A DNA stretch of 64,000 bases from Olsenella sp. An290 (GCF_002159535.1 NZ_NFIU01000005.1:60431-124430); one strand, 5' to 3'; positions 11,607-23,120 are shown, counted from the stretch's first letter. Made by a program: numbers and translations. Notes: generated by a model from the sequence alone, not told the origin.

Positions 11607-11615
11607 TGCTAGAAT
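11607..11615 (+). promoter_or_regulatory. Extended -10 promoter before the cyclophilin gene
   Basis: TGCTAGAAT is an extended -10 (TGn plus TAGAAT). It lies 55 bases before the cyclophilin ATG in the only gap of this stretch. The -35 region (around 11587) is weak. The same TGCTAGAAT string occurs before pyrH. Confidence 0.55.
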
Positions 11616-11670
11616 TAGTGAGCTGGAAGTACCTAGAGCCGTGCCGCGGCACGTTCGCACAGGAGGGGAC

Positions 11671-12219
11671 ATGGGCTTCATCCAAGACCCGCTCTACACG
11701 CCCACCTACGAGGTCATCGGCGACGAGGTCGCCGTCTTCGACACCTCCCGGGGCACCATCCGCGTCCGCCTTGACGGCGACGGCGCGCCCGTTCACGTGG
11801 CCAACTTCTGCGAGCTCGCCACGGGCGGGTTCTACGACGGGTTGAAGTTCCACCGCTACGTCCCGGGATTTGTCATCCAGGGCGGCTGCCCCAACACGCG
11901 CGAGATGTCCCCCGAGGACGTCGCCGCCGGCCGCGTGGGCCCCACGGGGCGCCCCGGCACGGGCGGCCCCGGCTACCGCATCCGCGAGGAGTACAGCACC
12001 AACCCGCGCAACTCGCACGAGGACCGCGCGCTGGCCATGGCCCGCTCCATGGACCCCAACTCGGCGGGCTCGCAGTTCTACTTCTGCCTTGGCCCCCAGC
12101 ACGGCCTTGACTCCGGCTACACGGTCTTCGGCCAGACCGTCGAGGGGGGAGACGTCATCGGCGAGCTGCGCCAGGGAGACGTCATCAACGCCGTGAGGAT
12201 CGAGCACGAGCGCGCCTAG
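11671..12219 (+). CDS. Peptidyl-prolyl cis-trans isomerase, cyclophilin type
   Basis: Catalyses cis-trans isomerisation of prolyl bonds during protein folding. At 182 residues it is a single-domain cytoplasmic cyclophilin with no signal peptide. Family segments are visible: FCELATGGFYDGLKFHRYVP (the catalytic FHR region), GFVIQGGCP, ALAMARSMDPNSAGSQFYFC and YTVFGQTVEGGDV. I chose the ATG at 11671, preceded by AGGAGGGGAC, over an upstream in-frame GTG at 11641 without a ribosome-binding site. It stands before the membrane TPR gene and the shape locus, separated by 26 bases. Confidence 0.93.
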   Translation: MGFIQDPLYTPTYEVIGDEVAVFDTSRGTIRVRLDGDGAPVHVANFCELATGGFYDGLKFHRYVPGFVIQGGCPNTREMSPEDVAAGRVGPTGRPGTGGPGYRIREEYSTNPRNSHEDRALAMARSMDPNSAGSQFYFCLGPQHGLDSGYTVFGQTVEGGDVIGELRQGDVINAVRIEHERA

Positions 12220-12245
12220 CCGGCGCCTGAACTTGGAGGTTTTCC

Positions 12246-13538
12246 GTGAATCAGCAGGCTTACGAATCAGGCAAGCTCGCCTATCAGAACGCCGATTGGC
12301 TCGGCGCGGTCACCCGCCTCTCCGACGCCCTCGAGCCCGGCGAGGTCTCCGGTGAGGTCAACCACCTGCGCGGCAACGCCTACATGAAGCTCGGCCAGTT
12401 CGACTCGGCGGCCGGCGCCTACGAGGCCGCCCTCGCCGACGACGCCTACGGCAAGCGCGGGGCCCTCAGCTGCAACCGCGGCCGCGCCCTGCTCGCCGCC
12501 GGTCGCGCCCAGGAGGCCGTCGCCGCGCTGACCGACGCCGTCGCCGACTCCTCCTACGCGACGCCCTACAAGGCCTACATGGCCCTCGGCTCCGCCTACG
12601 AGCGCCTCGGCGACGTCCGCAACGCCGGCATCGCCTACCGCAGCGCCGCGATCGACGAGTCCAACCCGTCCCCGTCCGTCGCGCTCTCGAGCCTGGGCGG
12701 CTGCTTCATGCGCCTCGGCCGTGCCGTCGACGCCGTCGAGGCCTACCGCACCGCGCTCGACTTCACGACCCCGCTCGAGGACCAGAACCGCATCTGGTGC
12801 GACCTCGCGCTCGCCTACGTGGCCGCCAACCGCATGTCCGAGGCCGTCGACGCCTTCGGCCACGCCACCGCCGACGGCACGTTCGCGCTCTCCCCGGAGG
12901 CCCAGACGTCCTACGACGCGGCACGCCGTGCCGTGGCCGCCCTCGACGAGCGCCGCCCCTCCGAGACCGACGCCTTCCTCGCCGCGGCCGGCTACGGCGG
13001 CGGCTACGACCCGCTCGACCCGAGCGGCGCCTCCGACGCGCTCATGCCCTCCCCCGAGGACACCGGGTTCTTCTCGGTCACCGAGGAGGACCTCATGGCC
13101 GCCGACGCCGAGCAGCGCAAGGTCCGCCGCAAGCACCGCCACACCGGCCTCAAGGTCTTCATCGTCATCCTGGTCCTGCTCATCCTCGCGGGCGCCGCGG
13201 CCGGCTTCCTGTACTTCAGGGGCTATGGCTGGCCCACCCAGGAGTCCGTCGCCGAGCAGCTCTTCGACGCCAAGACCTCGGGCTCCGACATCGCCCAGTT
13301 CATGACGAGCGGCACGCCCACCTCCCAGGTGCAGGAGGTCTCCGACGTCCTGCCCGCCGGCGCCACCGTCACCGTGGACGGCGTCGACCGCTCCATGACC
13401 TCCTCGACCGTCCACGTCGTCGCCACCACCTCGCAGGGCGGCGAGCAGCGCTACGCCATCGAGATGCTTCGCGACGGCGTCGGCTGGAAGGTCTCGCAGG
13501 TCACCCCCGAGTACGCCTCCAATGCGAACGAGGACTAG
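12246..13538 (+). CDS. Membrane-anchored tetratricopeptide repeat protein
   Basis: A protein of 430 residues. The N-terminal 230 or so are about six TPR-like helical hairpins, for example residues 5-38, GNAYMKLGQFDSAAGAYEAA and LGSAYERLGDVRNAGIAYRS. A disordered acidic linker follows, then a basic stretch (RKVRRKHRH), one membrane helix at about 301-325, and an exposed C-terminal domain of about 100 residues ending TPEYASNANED. It starts with GTG (12246) after GGAGG. It ends eight bases before mreB, suggesting a link to the elongation machinery as a scaffold. That link is inference from position only. Confidence 0.8.
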   Translation: MNQQAYESGKLAYQNADWLGAVTRLSDALEPGEVSGEVNHLRGNAYMKLGQFDSAAGAYEAALADDAYGKRGALSCNRGRALLAAGRAQEAVAALTDAVADSSYATPYKAYMALGSAYERLGDVRNAGIAYRSAAIDESNPSPSVALSSLGGCFMRLGRAVDAVEAYRTALDFTTPLEDQNRIWCDLALAYVAANRMSEAVDAFGHATADGTFALSPEAQTSYDAARRAVAALDERRPSETDAFLAAAGYGGGYDPLDPSGASDALMPSPEDTGFFSVTEEDLMAADAEQRKVRRKHRHTGLKVFIVILVLLILAGAAAGFLYFRGYGWPTQESVAEQLFDAKTSGSDIAQFMTSGTPTSQVQEVSDVLPAGATVTVDGVDRSMTSSTVHVVATTSQGGEQRYAIEMLRDGVGWKVSQVTPEYASNANED

Positions 13539-13546
13539 GCGGTAGC

Positions 13547-14590
13547 ATGTCACTTTTCGACCGACTCTTCGGAGAGTACAGCGGCGACCTCGCCATCGAC
13601 CTGGGCACCGCCAACACGCTCGTGGCCGTGCGCGGCCAGGGCATCGTCATCAACGAGCCCTCGGTCGTCGCCATCGACAAGAGCGAGAGCCGCGTGCTCG
13701 CCGTGGGCGCCGACGCCAAGCGCATGATTGGCCGCACGCCGGGCTCGATCATCGCCGAGCGCCCGCTCAAGGACGGCGTCATCGCCGACTTCGACGTCAC
13801 CGAGGTCATGCTCCGCTACTTCATCGAGAAGGCGCGCGGGACGCACTACCCGTGGTCCCCGCGCCCGCGCGTCGTGGTCTGCGTCCCCTCGGGCGTCACC
13901 TCCGTCGAGAAGCGCGCGGTCTTCGAGGCCACCATCTCGGCAGGCGCCCGCCAGGCCTACCTCATCGAGGAGCCGATGGCCGCGGCCATCGGCGCCGACC
14001 TCCCCATCGAGGACCCGACGGGCTCCATGGTCGTCGACATCGGCGGCGGCACCACCGAGGTCGCCGTCATCTCCATGGGCGGCATCGTCGTCTCCCAGTC
14101 CATCCGGACGGCGGGCGACGAGTTCGACCAGACGATCCTCCAGCACGTCCGCGACGCCTACAACCTCTCCATCGGCGAGCGCACGGCCGAGGACATCAAG
14201 ATCAAGGTCGGCTCCGCGGCCCCGCTCGCCGAGGAGCTCGACGTCGAGGTCAACGGCCGCGACGTGATGAGCGGCCTGCCCAAGAGCGTCCGGATCGAGA
14301 GCGAGGAGATCCGCCGCGCGCTCGACCGCCCGCTCGACGAGGTCACCAAGGCCGTCAAGGACGCGCTCGACGTGACCCCGCCCGACCTTGCCTCCGACCT
14401 CATGTACTACGGCATCCTCCTCACCGGCGGCGGCGGGCTTCTCCGCGGCCTCGACCAGCGCCTGCGCGAGGAGACCGGAGTGCCCGTCAACGTGAGCCCC
14501 ACGGCGCTCGAGAACGTCGTCAACGGGTGCGCCAAGGTCCTCGAGGCCAACGCGCTCTCGGGCGGCTTCGTCCAGTCCGCGGGCCAGTAG
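13547..14590 (+). CDS. mreB: Rod shape-determining protein MreB
   Basis: Bacterial actin that forms membrane-bound filaments steering lateral wall synthesis. It has 347 residues. Actin-fold motifs are visible: phosphate 1 GTANTLV near residue 18, the phosphate 2 motif VVDIGGGTTEVAVIS near 160, and the adenosine motif LLTGGGGLLRG near 288. The N-terminus MSLFDRLFGEYSGD carries an amphipathic stretch that can bind membrane. The ribosome-binding site is weak, and the gene starts only eight bases after the TPR gene. It heads mreB-mreC-mreD-mrdA-rodA. Confidence 0.96.
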   Translation: MSLFDRLFGEYSGDLAIDLGTANTLVAVRGQGIVINEPSVVAIDKSESRVLAVGADAKRMIGRTPGSIIAERPLKDGVIADFDVTEVMLRYFIEKARGTHYPWSPRPRVVVCVPSGVTSVEKRAVFEATISAGARQAYLIEEPMAAAIGADLPIEDPTGSMVVDIGGGTTEVAVISMGGIVVSQSIRTAGDEFDQTILQHVRDAYNLSIGERTAEDIKIKVGSAAPLAEELDVEVNGRDVMSGLPKSVRIESEEIRRALDRPLDEVTKAVKDALDVTPPDLASDLMYYGILLTGGGGLLRGLDQRLREETGVPVNVSPTALENVVNGCAKVLEANALSGGFVQSAGQ

Positions 14591-14592
14591 GC

Positions 14593-15549
14593 GTGCCTCT
14601 TTCCGGGTCCCGTCGGCCCCAGCGGCCGACCATCGGCAACAGCAGACAGTCAACGGGCGGGCGCGCCCTCGTCGTGTGCGCCCTCCTCTCGGTGGCCCTC
14701 TTCACCGTGAGCTGCAGGCTCGGTGACGAGGGCCCGCTCGCCCTCGTGAGGGGCGGCTTCCAGGCCGCCACCTACCCGGTCCGCTACCTCGGCGCCACCA
14801 TAGCGGCCCCCTTCCAGGGGCTCGGCAACGTGGTCACCAACCTCACCGCGGACCAGGCGACCCTCTCCGAGCTCAGGCAGGAGAACGACGAGCTGCGCGC
14901 CCGCAACGTCGCGCTCGAGGAGGACGCCAGGACCGCCGAGCGCCTCCAGGGGCTGCTCGACCTGCGCGACGCGAACAACCTCCAGTCCACGGCGGCCCGG
15001 ATCATCTCCGGCCCCTCCGACTCCTGGTCCACGACCGTGACCATCGACAAGGGCACCTCCTCGGGCCTCACCGTGGGCATGCCCGTCACCGCGTCGAGCG
15101 GCGTCATCGGCCAGATCGTGGCGTGCGGCCCCGTCACCTCCACCGTGCGCCTCATCACCGACGAGAACTCCTCGGTCTCGGCCATGGTCCAGTCGAGCCG
15201 CGCCCAGGGGATGCTCGAGGGCACGGTCACGGGCCAGGTGCAGCTCTCCCTCATACGCTCCGGCCAGCAGGTTGCCATCGGTGACGTGGTGGTGACGAGC
15301 GGCCTTGGCGGCGTCTTCCCCAAGGGCCTGCCCCTCGGCGAGGTCACGAGCGTCGAGGAGACCCCCGGCGCGCTCTACCTCGACGTCACCGTCGAGCCCT
15401 TCGCCCGCGCCGAGAGCTCGGAGGAGGTCCTCGTCATCACCTCGCTCACCGAGGAGCAGCAGGCCACGGCCGAGGACATCGCGGCGGCCGACGCCCAGGA
15501 GACGGGTGCGGCGTCCTCCGGGGACCAGCAGCAGGACACGACGGAGTAG
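14593..15549 (+). CDS. mreC: Rod shape-determining protein MreC
   Basis: Bitopic membrane protein of the elongasome that activates the PBP2/RodA pair from outside the membrane. It has 318 residues: a short cytoplasmic tail, a membrane helix around 25-42, a coiled coil around 85-125 (LSELRQENDELRARNVALEE), then the beta-rich MreC domain with DKGTSSGLTVGMPV and GLGGVFPKGLPLGEV. The last 45 residues are an acidic, Gln-rich tail. It starts with GTG (14593) two bases after the mreB stop, so expression is coupled. Confidence 0.93.
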   Translation: MPLSGSRRPQRPTIGNSRQSTGGRALVVCALLSVALFTVSCRLGDEGPLALVRGGFQAATYPVRYLGATIAAPFQGLGNVVTNLTADQATLSELRQENDELRARNVALEEDARTAERLQGLLDLRDANNLQSTAARIISGPSDSWSTTVTIDKGTSSGLTVGMPVTASSGVIGQIVACGPVTSTVRLITDENSSVSAMVQSSRAQGMLEGTVTGQVQLSLIRSGQQVAIGDVVVTSGLGGVFPKGLPLGEVTSVEETPGALYLDVTVEPFARAESSEEVLVITSLTEEQQATAEDIAAADAQETGAASSGDQQQDTTE

Positions 15550-15560
15550 GGGAGGCGCGG

Positions 15561-16100
15561 ATGCAGGTCGCAGACAGGACGCGCGACGTCAGGGGGACGG
15601 TCCTTCTCGCCGTCGCCTGCGCGGTTCTCCAGCTCGCCGTGGCGCCCAACGTGGGCATCGGCAACGGGCGCGCCAACTTCGCCCTCGTCTTCGCGGCCTG
15701 CGTCGCCCTGCGTCACGGCGGCCGCAGGGGCGTCGTCACGGGCTTTCTCTCGGGCCTCTTCTTCGACCTCTCGACGACCGGCCCCATCGGCCTCATGGCC
15801 TTCTGCCTCACCGTGGCCTGCTACGCCCTCGGCATCGAGGTCCGCGACCGCATGGCCGGCGAGCTCTCCTCCACGATGGCCCACTTCGCCGCCGTCAGCC
15901 TCGGCGTCTCGCTCGTCTACCACCTCGCCATGCTCCTCGTGGGCCAGGCCGGGTCGCTGATCGACGTCGTCGTCTTCAGGACGCTTCCCACCTGGGCGCT
16001 CACCGTGGTCTCCTTCCTGCCCTTCGCCTACTACTACTCGCGCCTGCGCGCCTCCGGGCCCGAGCTCGGCGCGGGTCGCCTCTCGCGACGGGGCCGCTAA
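15561..16100 (+). CDS. mreD: Rod shape-determining protein MreD
   Basis: A small polytopic membrane protein of the elongasome, 179 residues with about five hydrophobic helices. Family-like features are the ANFALVFAACVALRHG segment and GFLSGLFFDLSTTGPIGLMA, where the G-x-x-x-D-L motif is typical. The ATG follows a GGGGAGG ribosome-binding site eleven bases after mreC. Assignment rests on size, topology, this motif and position between mreC and mrdA. Confidence 0.88.
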   Translation: MQVADRTRDVRGTVLLAVACAVLQLAVAPNVGIGNGRANFALVFAACVALRHGGRRGVVTGFLSGLFFDLSTTGPIGLMAFCLTVACYALGIEVRDRMAGELSSTMAHFAAVSLGVSLVYHLAMLLVGQAGSLIDVVVFRTLPTWALTVVSFLPFAYYYSRLRASGPELGAGRLSRRGR

Positions 16101-16109
16101 GGGGCGCGG

Positions 16110-18155
16110 ATGGACCTCTCCCTTGTGATCATCATCGCGTGCGCGGTGCTCGCCGTGGCGCTCATCGTGGTCTTCCTCGTCTTTGGCCGAGGGGAGCAGG
16201 CCTTCACGCTCGACATCGGCGGCTCGTCTCCGCGCGCCTCGGGCGGCTCCGACGCCTCCCCCGAGAAGACCCTCTCCTCGCGCCTCGTCGGGCTCGCCGT
16301 CGTGGTGGGCGGCGTCTTCGCCACGCTCGTGGCCCGCCTCTGGTCGATGCAGCTCGTCTCGAGCGAGCAGTACGCCGAGCAGGCCGAGTCCAACCGCACC
16401 AGCACGGTCTACACCCAGGCCCCGCGCGGGCGCATCCTGGACCGCAACGGCGTGGAGCTCGTGGGGAACCGCCCGAGCCTCACCGTCGCCGCGAGCTCCG
16501 AGGTCCTTGACGACGAGGTCGAGGTCACCCTCCTCGCCAACCTCATCGGCATGCCCGCGCAGGCCGTGCGCCGCAAGCTCCAGGACACCACCGAGGGCTA
16601 CCAGAGCCTGCGCACGATCTCGGTGGACGTCTCTCGCCGGGTCGTCGCCTACGTGGGCGAGCACCCCGAGGTCTTTCCCGGCGTGCGGGTCCAGGAGCGC
16701 ACGCAGCGCTCCTACCCCTTCGGGACCCTCGCGGCCCACGTGGTCGGCTACACCGGCACCGTCACCGACGACCAGCTCAAGGCGAGCGCCGAGGGCGGGG
16801 AGGGCACGGTCGCCTACCGCTCCGGCGACGTGGTGGGCCAGACCGGCATCGAGTACGAGTACGAGAGCGTCCTGCAGGGCGTCCGGGGGGAGCAGGTCGT
16901 CTACGTGGACGCCCACGGCAACGTGCTGGGTGAGTCCACGAGCATCGCGCCGCAGAGCGGCTCGGACCTCGTCCTGACCATCGACGTCAACGTTCAGAAG
17001 ACGGCGGAGGAGTCCCTCGCGCGCATCCTCGAGGAGCAGCGCGCGAGCGGGCGGGCGGCCGTGGGCGGCTCGGTCGTGGTGCTCGACTGCACCAACGGCG
17101 AGGTCCTCGCCATGGCGAGCGCGCCGACCTTCTCGCCGAGCTCCTTCGTCGGCGGCATCTCCACGGCCGACTGGGACGCCCTCCAGGCCGAGGGCTCCAA
17201 CTACCCCATGCTCAACCGGGCCATCGCGGGACAGTACGCGCCCGGCTCGGTCATCAAGCCGCTCACCTCGTTCGCGGCGCTCGACAAGGGCATCGCGACC
17301 CCGCAGTCGAGCTGGTACTGCACCGGCTGGTGGACCTGGTCGGGCAACCAGTCCGACACCGCGGGCATGCGCTGCTGGAAGCGCAGCGGGCACGGCGCCA
17401 TCGGGCTCTCCGGTGGCATCACCTACTCCTGCGACGTGGTCTTCTACGAGATCGGCAAGGGCTTCTACTACTCGGAGAGCGACCCGGAGGGCATGCAGGA
17501 GACCTTCCGCCGCTACGGGCTCGGCTCGGCGACGGGCATCGATCTGCCCGGCGAGGAGGTCGGGCGCGTCCCGGACGCCCAGTGGAAGTGGGACCACTAC
17601 AAGAGCATGGGCTACTCCGACGAGGACTGCACCTGGCAGGGGGGCGAGAACGCCAACCTCGCCATCGGGCAGGGCGACCTGCTCGTGACGAGCCTCCAGA
17701 TGGCCACCGCCTACTGCGGCATCGCCAACGGCGGCCCCGTCTGGCGTCCGCACCTCATGAGGGGCGTGCGCTCCCGCATCGGCGACGGGCTCGTCTCCGA
17801 GTACCGCTGCGAGCAGCTCGCCGACGTGGAGGAGGACGCGGGCTTCCGCGACGTGGTGGCCACCGGCATGCAGGGCGTCGTCTACGAGGAGGACCCCGCG
17901 CAGACCTCCCACTGGACCAACCTCGACGTCACGGTCCGAGGAAAGACGGGCACGGCCGAGCAGACCGCGTCGGACCGCTCCGTCTGCTGGTTCGGCGCCT
18001 ACGCGCCCGCCGAGGACCCCAGGTACGTCGTCTTCTCCAACGTCGACGGCGGATCGGGCGGCGGCGCCACGGCCATGCTCGTGGTACGCGACGTCTTCGG
18101 GCAGATCTACGGGCAGCCCGACACCTCGACCGTGCCCGTCGCGGGAATCGACTAG
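16110..18155 (+). CDS. mrdA: Penicillin-binding protein 2 (elongasome transpeptidase)
   Basis: Class B PBP that cross-links peptidoglycan during elongation with RodA. It has 681 residues. Two hydrophobic segments stand near the N-terminus (about 4-26 and 57-78), one more than usual. The dimerisation domain follows (APRGRILDRNG, SYPFGTLAAHVVGYTG). The transpeptidase domain has the active-site S380 in PGSVIKP, the second motif S440-C-D and the third K612-TGT. The late region has a cysteine- and tryptophan-rich insertion (WYCTGWWTWSGN) as in other anaerobe PBP2 proteins. The ATG lies nine bases after mreD. Confidence 0.94.
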   Translation: MDLSLVIIIACAVLAVALIVVFLVFGRGEQAFTLDIGGSSPRASGGSDASPEKTLSSRLVGLAVVVGGVFATLVARLWSMQLVSSEQYAEQAESNRTSTVYTQAPRGRILDRNGVELVGNRPSLTVAASSEVLDDEVEVTLLANLIGMPAQAVRRKLQDTTEGYQSLRTISVDVSRRVVAYVGEHPEVFPGVRVQERTQRSYPFGTLAAHVVGYTGTVTDDQLKASAEGGEGTVAYRSGDVVGQTGIEYEYESVLQGVRGEQVVYVDAHGNVLGESTSIAPQSGSDLVLTIDVNVQKTAEESLARILEEQRASGRAAVGGSVVVLDCTNGEVLAMASAPTFSPSSFVGGISTADWDALQAEGSNYPMLNRAIAGQYAPGSVIKPLTSFAALDKGIATPQSSWYCTGWWTWSGNQSDTAGMRCWKRSGHGAIGLSGGITYSCDVVFYEIGKGFYYSESDPEGMQETFRRYGLGSATGIDLPGEEVGRVPDAQWKWDHYKSMGYSDEDCTWQGGENANLAIGQGDLLVTSLQMATAYCGIANGGPVWRPHLMRGVRSRIGDGLVSEYRCEQLADVEEDAGFRDVVATGMQGVVYEEDPAQTSHWTNLDVTVRGKTGTAEQTASDRSVCWFGAYAPAEDPRYVVFSNVDGGSGGGATAMLVVRDVFGQIYGQPDTSTVPVAGID

Positions 18156-18166
18156 GGAGGCTCGCC

Positions 18167-19387
18167 ATGGCCGCAGACATCACCGGACCCGGGGCCGAGC
18201 GGGGCCCCCTCGGCGCGCTTGTCGCCCGCCGCGGCGGCAGGGGCTCCTCCGAGGGCAAGCGCGTGGGGCAGCGCCAGGGCCCGCTCTCGGGCCTCTACCT
18301 CTCGCAGCTCATCCCGACCCTGCTCATCCTCATCGTGAGCGTGGTCACCATGTGGTCCTGCTCCCTCGCGCTCGAGGACGCCAACTTCGTGAGCCACCTC
18401 GCCGGCATCGGCCTGGGCCTTGCGGTCGCCTTTGTCATCTGGCGCTACGACACGCGGGCCCTCTCCGGCATGACGACGGCCCTCTTCGTCCTGGCCTGCG
18501 TCCTCATGCTCCTGCCCAAGGTTCCGGGCCTCGGCTGGGAGGGCGGGCTCGGCATGGTCGGCTGGGTCAAGATCGGGCCGCTGCGCTTCCAGCCCTCCGA
18601 GCCCGGCAAGCTCGTGGTCATCCTTCTCATGGCGTCGGCCTGCGCCCAGTACAACGGCAAGATCGAGTCCCTGCGCGACTACGTGAAGCTCTGCGGGACG
18701 CTCCTCGTCCCGCTCCTGCTCATCATGATCACGGACCTCGGGACCGGCCTCATGATCTTCTTCGCGGGCGCCACCATCATCATCTGCAGCGGCGCGCCCC
18801 GCACGTGGATCTTGGTCACCATAGCGCTCATCGTGGGCATCGCGGCGCTCGTCGTGGTGACGTCGTCCATCGAGGGGCTCCCGCACGTCCTGCAGCCCTA
18901 CCAGCTCAAGCGCCTCACGGTCTTCATCGACCCCGAGGGCGCCACCACCGACGACGGGTACAACCTCCTCCAGGCCAAGATCGCCATCGGCTCGGGCGGG
19001 CTTCTGGGCAAGGGAATCGGGAACGCCTCGCAGATGCTCACCGGGTTTCTCCCCGAGGCCCACACCGACTTCATCTTCGCGACCTTCGCGGAGGAGTTCG
19101 GCTTTCTCGGGTCGGTGGGCCTGCTCGCCCTGTTCACGTGGATGATCCTGGCCACGGTCTTTCTCGCCATGCGCGTGGAGTCGCCCTTCTCCAAGCTCCT
19201 GCTCGTGGGCTGTGCCGCGATGTGGCTCTTCCAGGTGCTCGAGAACGTGGGCATGTGCATCGGCATCATGCCCATCACGGGCATCCCGCTGCCCTTCATG
19301 AGCTACGGCTCCTCGTCGATGATCTCCCAGCTCGCCGCCGTGGGAATCGTCCAGTCCGTGTGGCGGCACCGCCAGAAGGTCGCCTAG
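18167..19387 (+). CDS. rodA: Peptidoglycan glycosyltransferase RodA (SEDS family)
   Basis: Polymerises lipid II into glycan strands as partner of PBP2. It has 406 residues with about ten membrane helices after a charged 40-residue cytoplasmic N-terminus. SEDS hallmarks are RFQPSEPGKL, ITDLGTGLMIF (containing the family's catalytic Asp region), AKIAIGSGGLLGKG, PEAHTDFIFATFAEEFG and TGIPLPFMSYGSSSM. The ATG at 18167 follows AGGGAGG right after the mrdA stop. It closes the shape operon core; the next gene begins 31 bases later. Confidence 0.95.
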   Translation: MAADITGPGAERGPLGALVARRGGRGSSEGKRVGQRQGPLSGLYLSQLIPTLLILIVSVVTMWSCSLALEDANFVSHLAGIGLGLAVAFVIWRYDTRALSGMTTALFVLACVLMLLPKVPGLGWEGGLGMVGWVKIGPLRFQPSEPGKLVVILLMASACAQYNGKIESLRDYVKLCGTLLVPLLLIMITDLGTGLMIFFAGATIIICSGAPRTWILVTIALIVGIAALVVVTSSIEGLPHVLQPYQLKRLTVFIDPEGATTDDGYNLLQAKIAIGSGGLLGKGIGNASQMLTGFLPEAHTDFIFATFAEEFGFLGSVGLLALFTWMILATVFLAMRVESPFSKLLLVGCAAMWLFQVLENVGMCIGIMPITGIPLPFMSYGSSSMISQLAAVGIVQSVWRHRQKVA

Positions 19388-19418
19388 GCCCGAGGGCCCG
19401 TCCCGTTGGGAGATTGAG

Positions 19419-20320
19419 ATGTCAGCAAGCAAGGTATCGGCCGGCCGCGTGCTCGAGGTGCTCTCCTCCGCGCTCGAGGCCCGGCGCGACCGCGACGCCC
19501 GCGTCTGCGTGCGGGTGCACGTGGACGCGGACTGCCCGCGCGCCGTGGCGCTCGCGGTGCGCGACGCCCTCGTCGCCGAGCGCGCGGGGGGCGTCGTGGA
19601 GGTTCGGGACGCGACCGACGACCACGGCGAGGCGCCCGACGCCGTCGTCGTGCTCGCGGGGCGGGGGGACTGCGGCGGGCTCGTGGGCTCCTACGCCCGC
19701 GCCGGCGTCCCCGTCTGCGTGGTCGTGGAGGGCGCCCTCGACGCGCCCGAGCCCGAGCTCCCCGAGGGGGCGCGCGACCTCGTGGGCGTCCTGGCCGTCT
19801 CGGAGCCGACGGACGTGCCCGCGCGGCTCGCGGGCTGGCTGGCGGGCCACGCGCCGCGCGCCATCGCCCTTGCCGCCAACTTCCCCTTCTGCCGGCGCGC
19901 CGTCACCGACGAGCTGATCGCGCGCTCGGCCGCCGAGAACGCGGTCGTCGGCGCCGTGGCCCTCATCCCGGGCTCGGACCTCCCGATCATGTGCGCCAAC
20001 CAGTCCAAGCTCGCGCTCGACATCGCCTGCGCCTACGGCCGCCCCACCGACCTCGAGCGCGTCGCCGAGGTGGCGGGGGTCGTCGGCGCGGGATTTGCCT
20101 GGCGCGCGCTCGCCCGCGCCGCGCTCGGGCTCGTCCCGGGGCTCGGCGGCCTCGTCAGGGCCGGCGTGGGCTTTGGGGGGACCCTCGCGTGCGGCCGGGC
20201 CCTGAGGGCCCGCCTCGAGGCGCAGGACGCCCCGCGCCCGCGCGGCGGCATGGCCGCGCGCCCGTCCGCCGCCGCCATGCCCGCGGCGGACGGCTACGTG
20301 ACCATTGGGGGCGATGTCGC

Positions 20321-20324
<4 letters not shown>
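19419..20324 (+). CDS. Unknown protein, possibly related to DUF697-type membrane regions
   Basis: A protein of 301 residues. The N-terminal 150 residues look like a nucleotide-hydrolase-style alternating alpha/beta fold but have no Walker motif. The middle holds FPFCRRAVTDELIARSAAEN and ANQSKLALDIACAYGRP. Residues about 210-265 are hydrophobic and Gly-rich (VGAGFAWRALARAALGLVPG), ending in a basic, Ala-rich tail. The central and hydrophobic parts recall DUF697/YcjF-type regions that follow GTPase domains; here the GTPase part is absent. It starts after a GGGAGA site and overlaps the radical SAM gene (GTGA), so it is coupled to that gene. No function is claimed. Confidence 0.7.
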
Positions 20325-22194
<1,870 letters not shown>

Positions 22195-22198
<4 letters not shown>

Positions 22199-22971
22199 CC
22201 CGCCTTGCGAGCCAGCCCTACGAGGGCCGTCCCCAGGACCTCCCCGTGAAGGCCGACCTCGCCCGCCTGCGGGTGGCCTACGTCAAGGACCGCCGCCTCG
22301 CCTACCTGGGGCACCTTGACCTCATCTCCACCGTCGAGCGCTGCGTGCGCCGATCGGGGCTGCCCTTCTCCATTGGCAACGGCTTCGCCCGGCGCATGCG
22401 CATCCAGTTCTCGAGCGCCCTTCCCGTCGGCGCCGCCTCGGACTGCGAGCTCTTTGACCTGCGTCTCGTCGAGCGCGTGGACGCCGAGGAGGCGCTCGCC
22501 GCCCTGCGCGCGGCCACGCCCGCGGCGCTCGCGCCCTACCGCGCGGCCTACGTGGACGGCCGCCTGCCCGCCCTGGAGGCCTGGCTCAACCGCGCGGAGT
22601 GGTCCGTGGAGCTCGGGCCCGCGTGCCCGGCAGACGAGCTCCTCGAGGCCATCCGCGAGGTGGCGCGCCGAGGGGAGCTCCGCTACCTGCGCGGGGAGAA
22701 GGAGAAGGTCGTCGACCTCACGCGGACGCTCGGCGGCTACGAGGTGGGCGAGGACGAGGCCGGCGGCCTGACGGTCGGCCTTGACACCCGCTCCGGCCCC
22801 GGCGGCGCGCTCCGGCCCCAGGTCCTTCTCGACGCGGCCTTCGCCGAGATGGGCCGTCCCGCCCCGGAGGGCCTGCGCGTGAGGAGGACGCGCCAGCTCC
22901 ACGAGGAAAGTGGGCGTCTTGTGGAACCTTTCGGGCCCTTTTGCGCGGACGGCGACACACCAGTATCCTGA
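22195..22971 (+). CDS. DUF2344 (TIGR03936) protein, partner of the radical SAM protein
   Basis: A protein of 258 residues. The DUF2344 signature is clear: LRVAYVKDRRLAYLGHLDLISTVERCVRRSGLPFSIGNG, then SSALPVGAASDCELFDL. This domain is known as a partner of, or fused to, TIGR03960-type radical SAM proteins, often next to ribosomal protein L21 and ribonuclease G genes. Function is unknown. The ATG at 22195 overlaps the radical SAM stop and has AGGAGG upstream. A C-terminal 45-residue extension ends near a break before the rplU promoter. Confidence 0.88.
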
Positions 22972-23049
22972 GTCAGGTCGCATCGACGTGGCACGGCGTG
23001 CGCTGCCGTCTTTTCCCTTACGGTATCCGCAGGTCACGGCAACTCTTCG

Positions 23050-23078
23050 TTGACGAGCCCGGACGGTGCTAGTAATAT
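23050..23078 (+). promoter_or_regulatory. Promoter of rplU-rpmA
   Basis: TTGACG (23050-23055), a 17-bp spacer, then TAATAT (23073-23078): one of the best sigma-70-type promoters in the window. The start point would leave a leader of about 35 bases before the rplU ATG. Confidence 0.85.
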
Positions 23079-23120
23079 AAGCAACTGTTGCATTCACGCC
23101 AGCAATGAAGGGTTTCGCAC

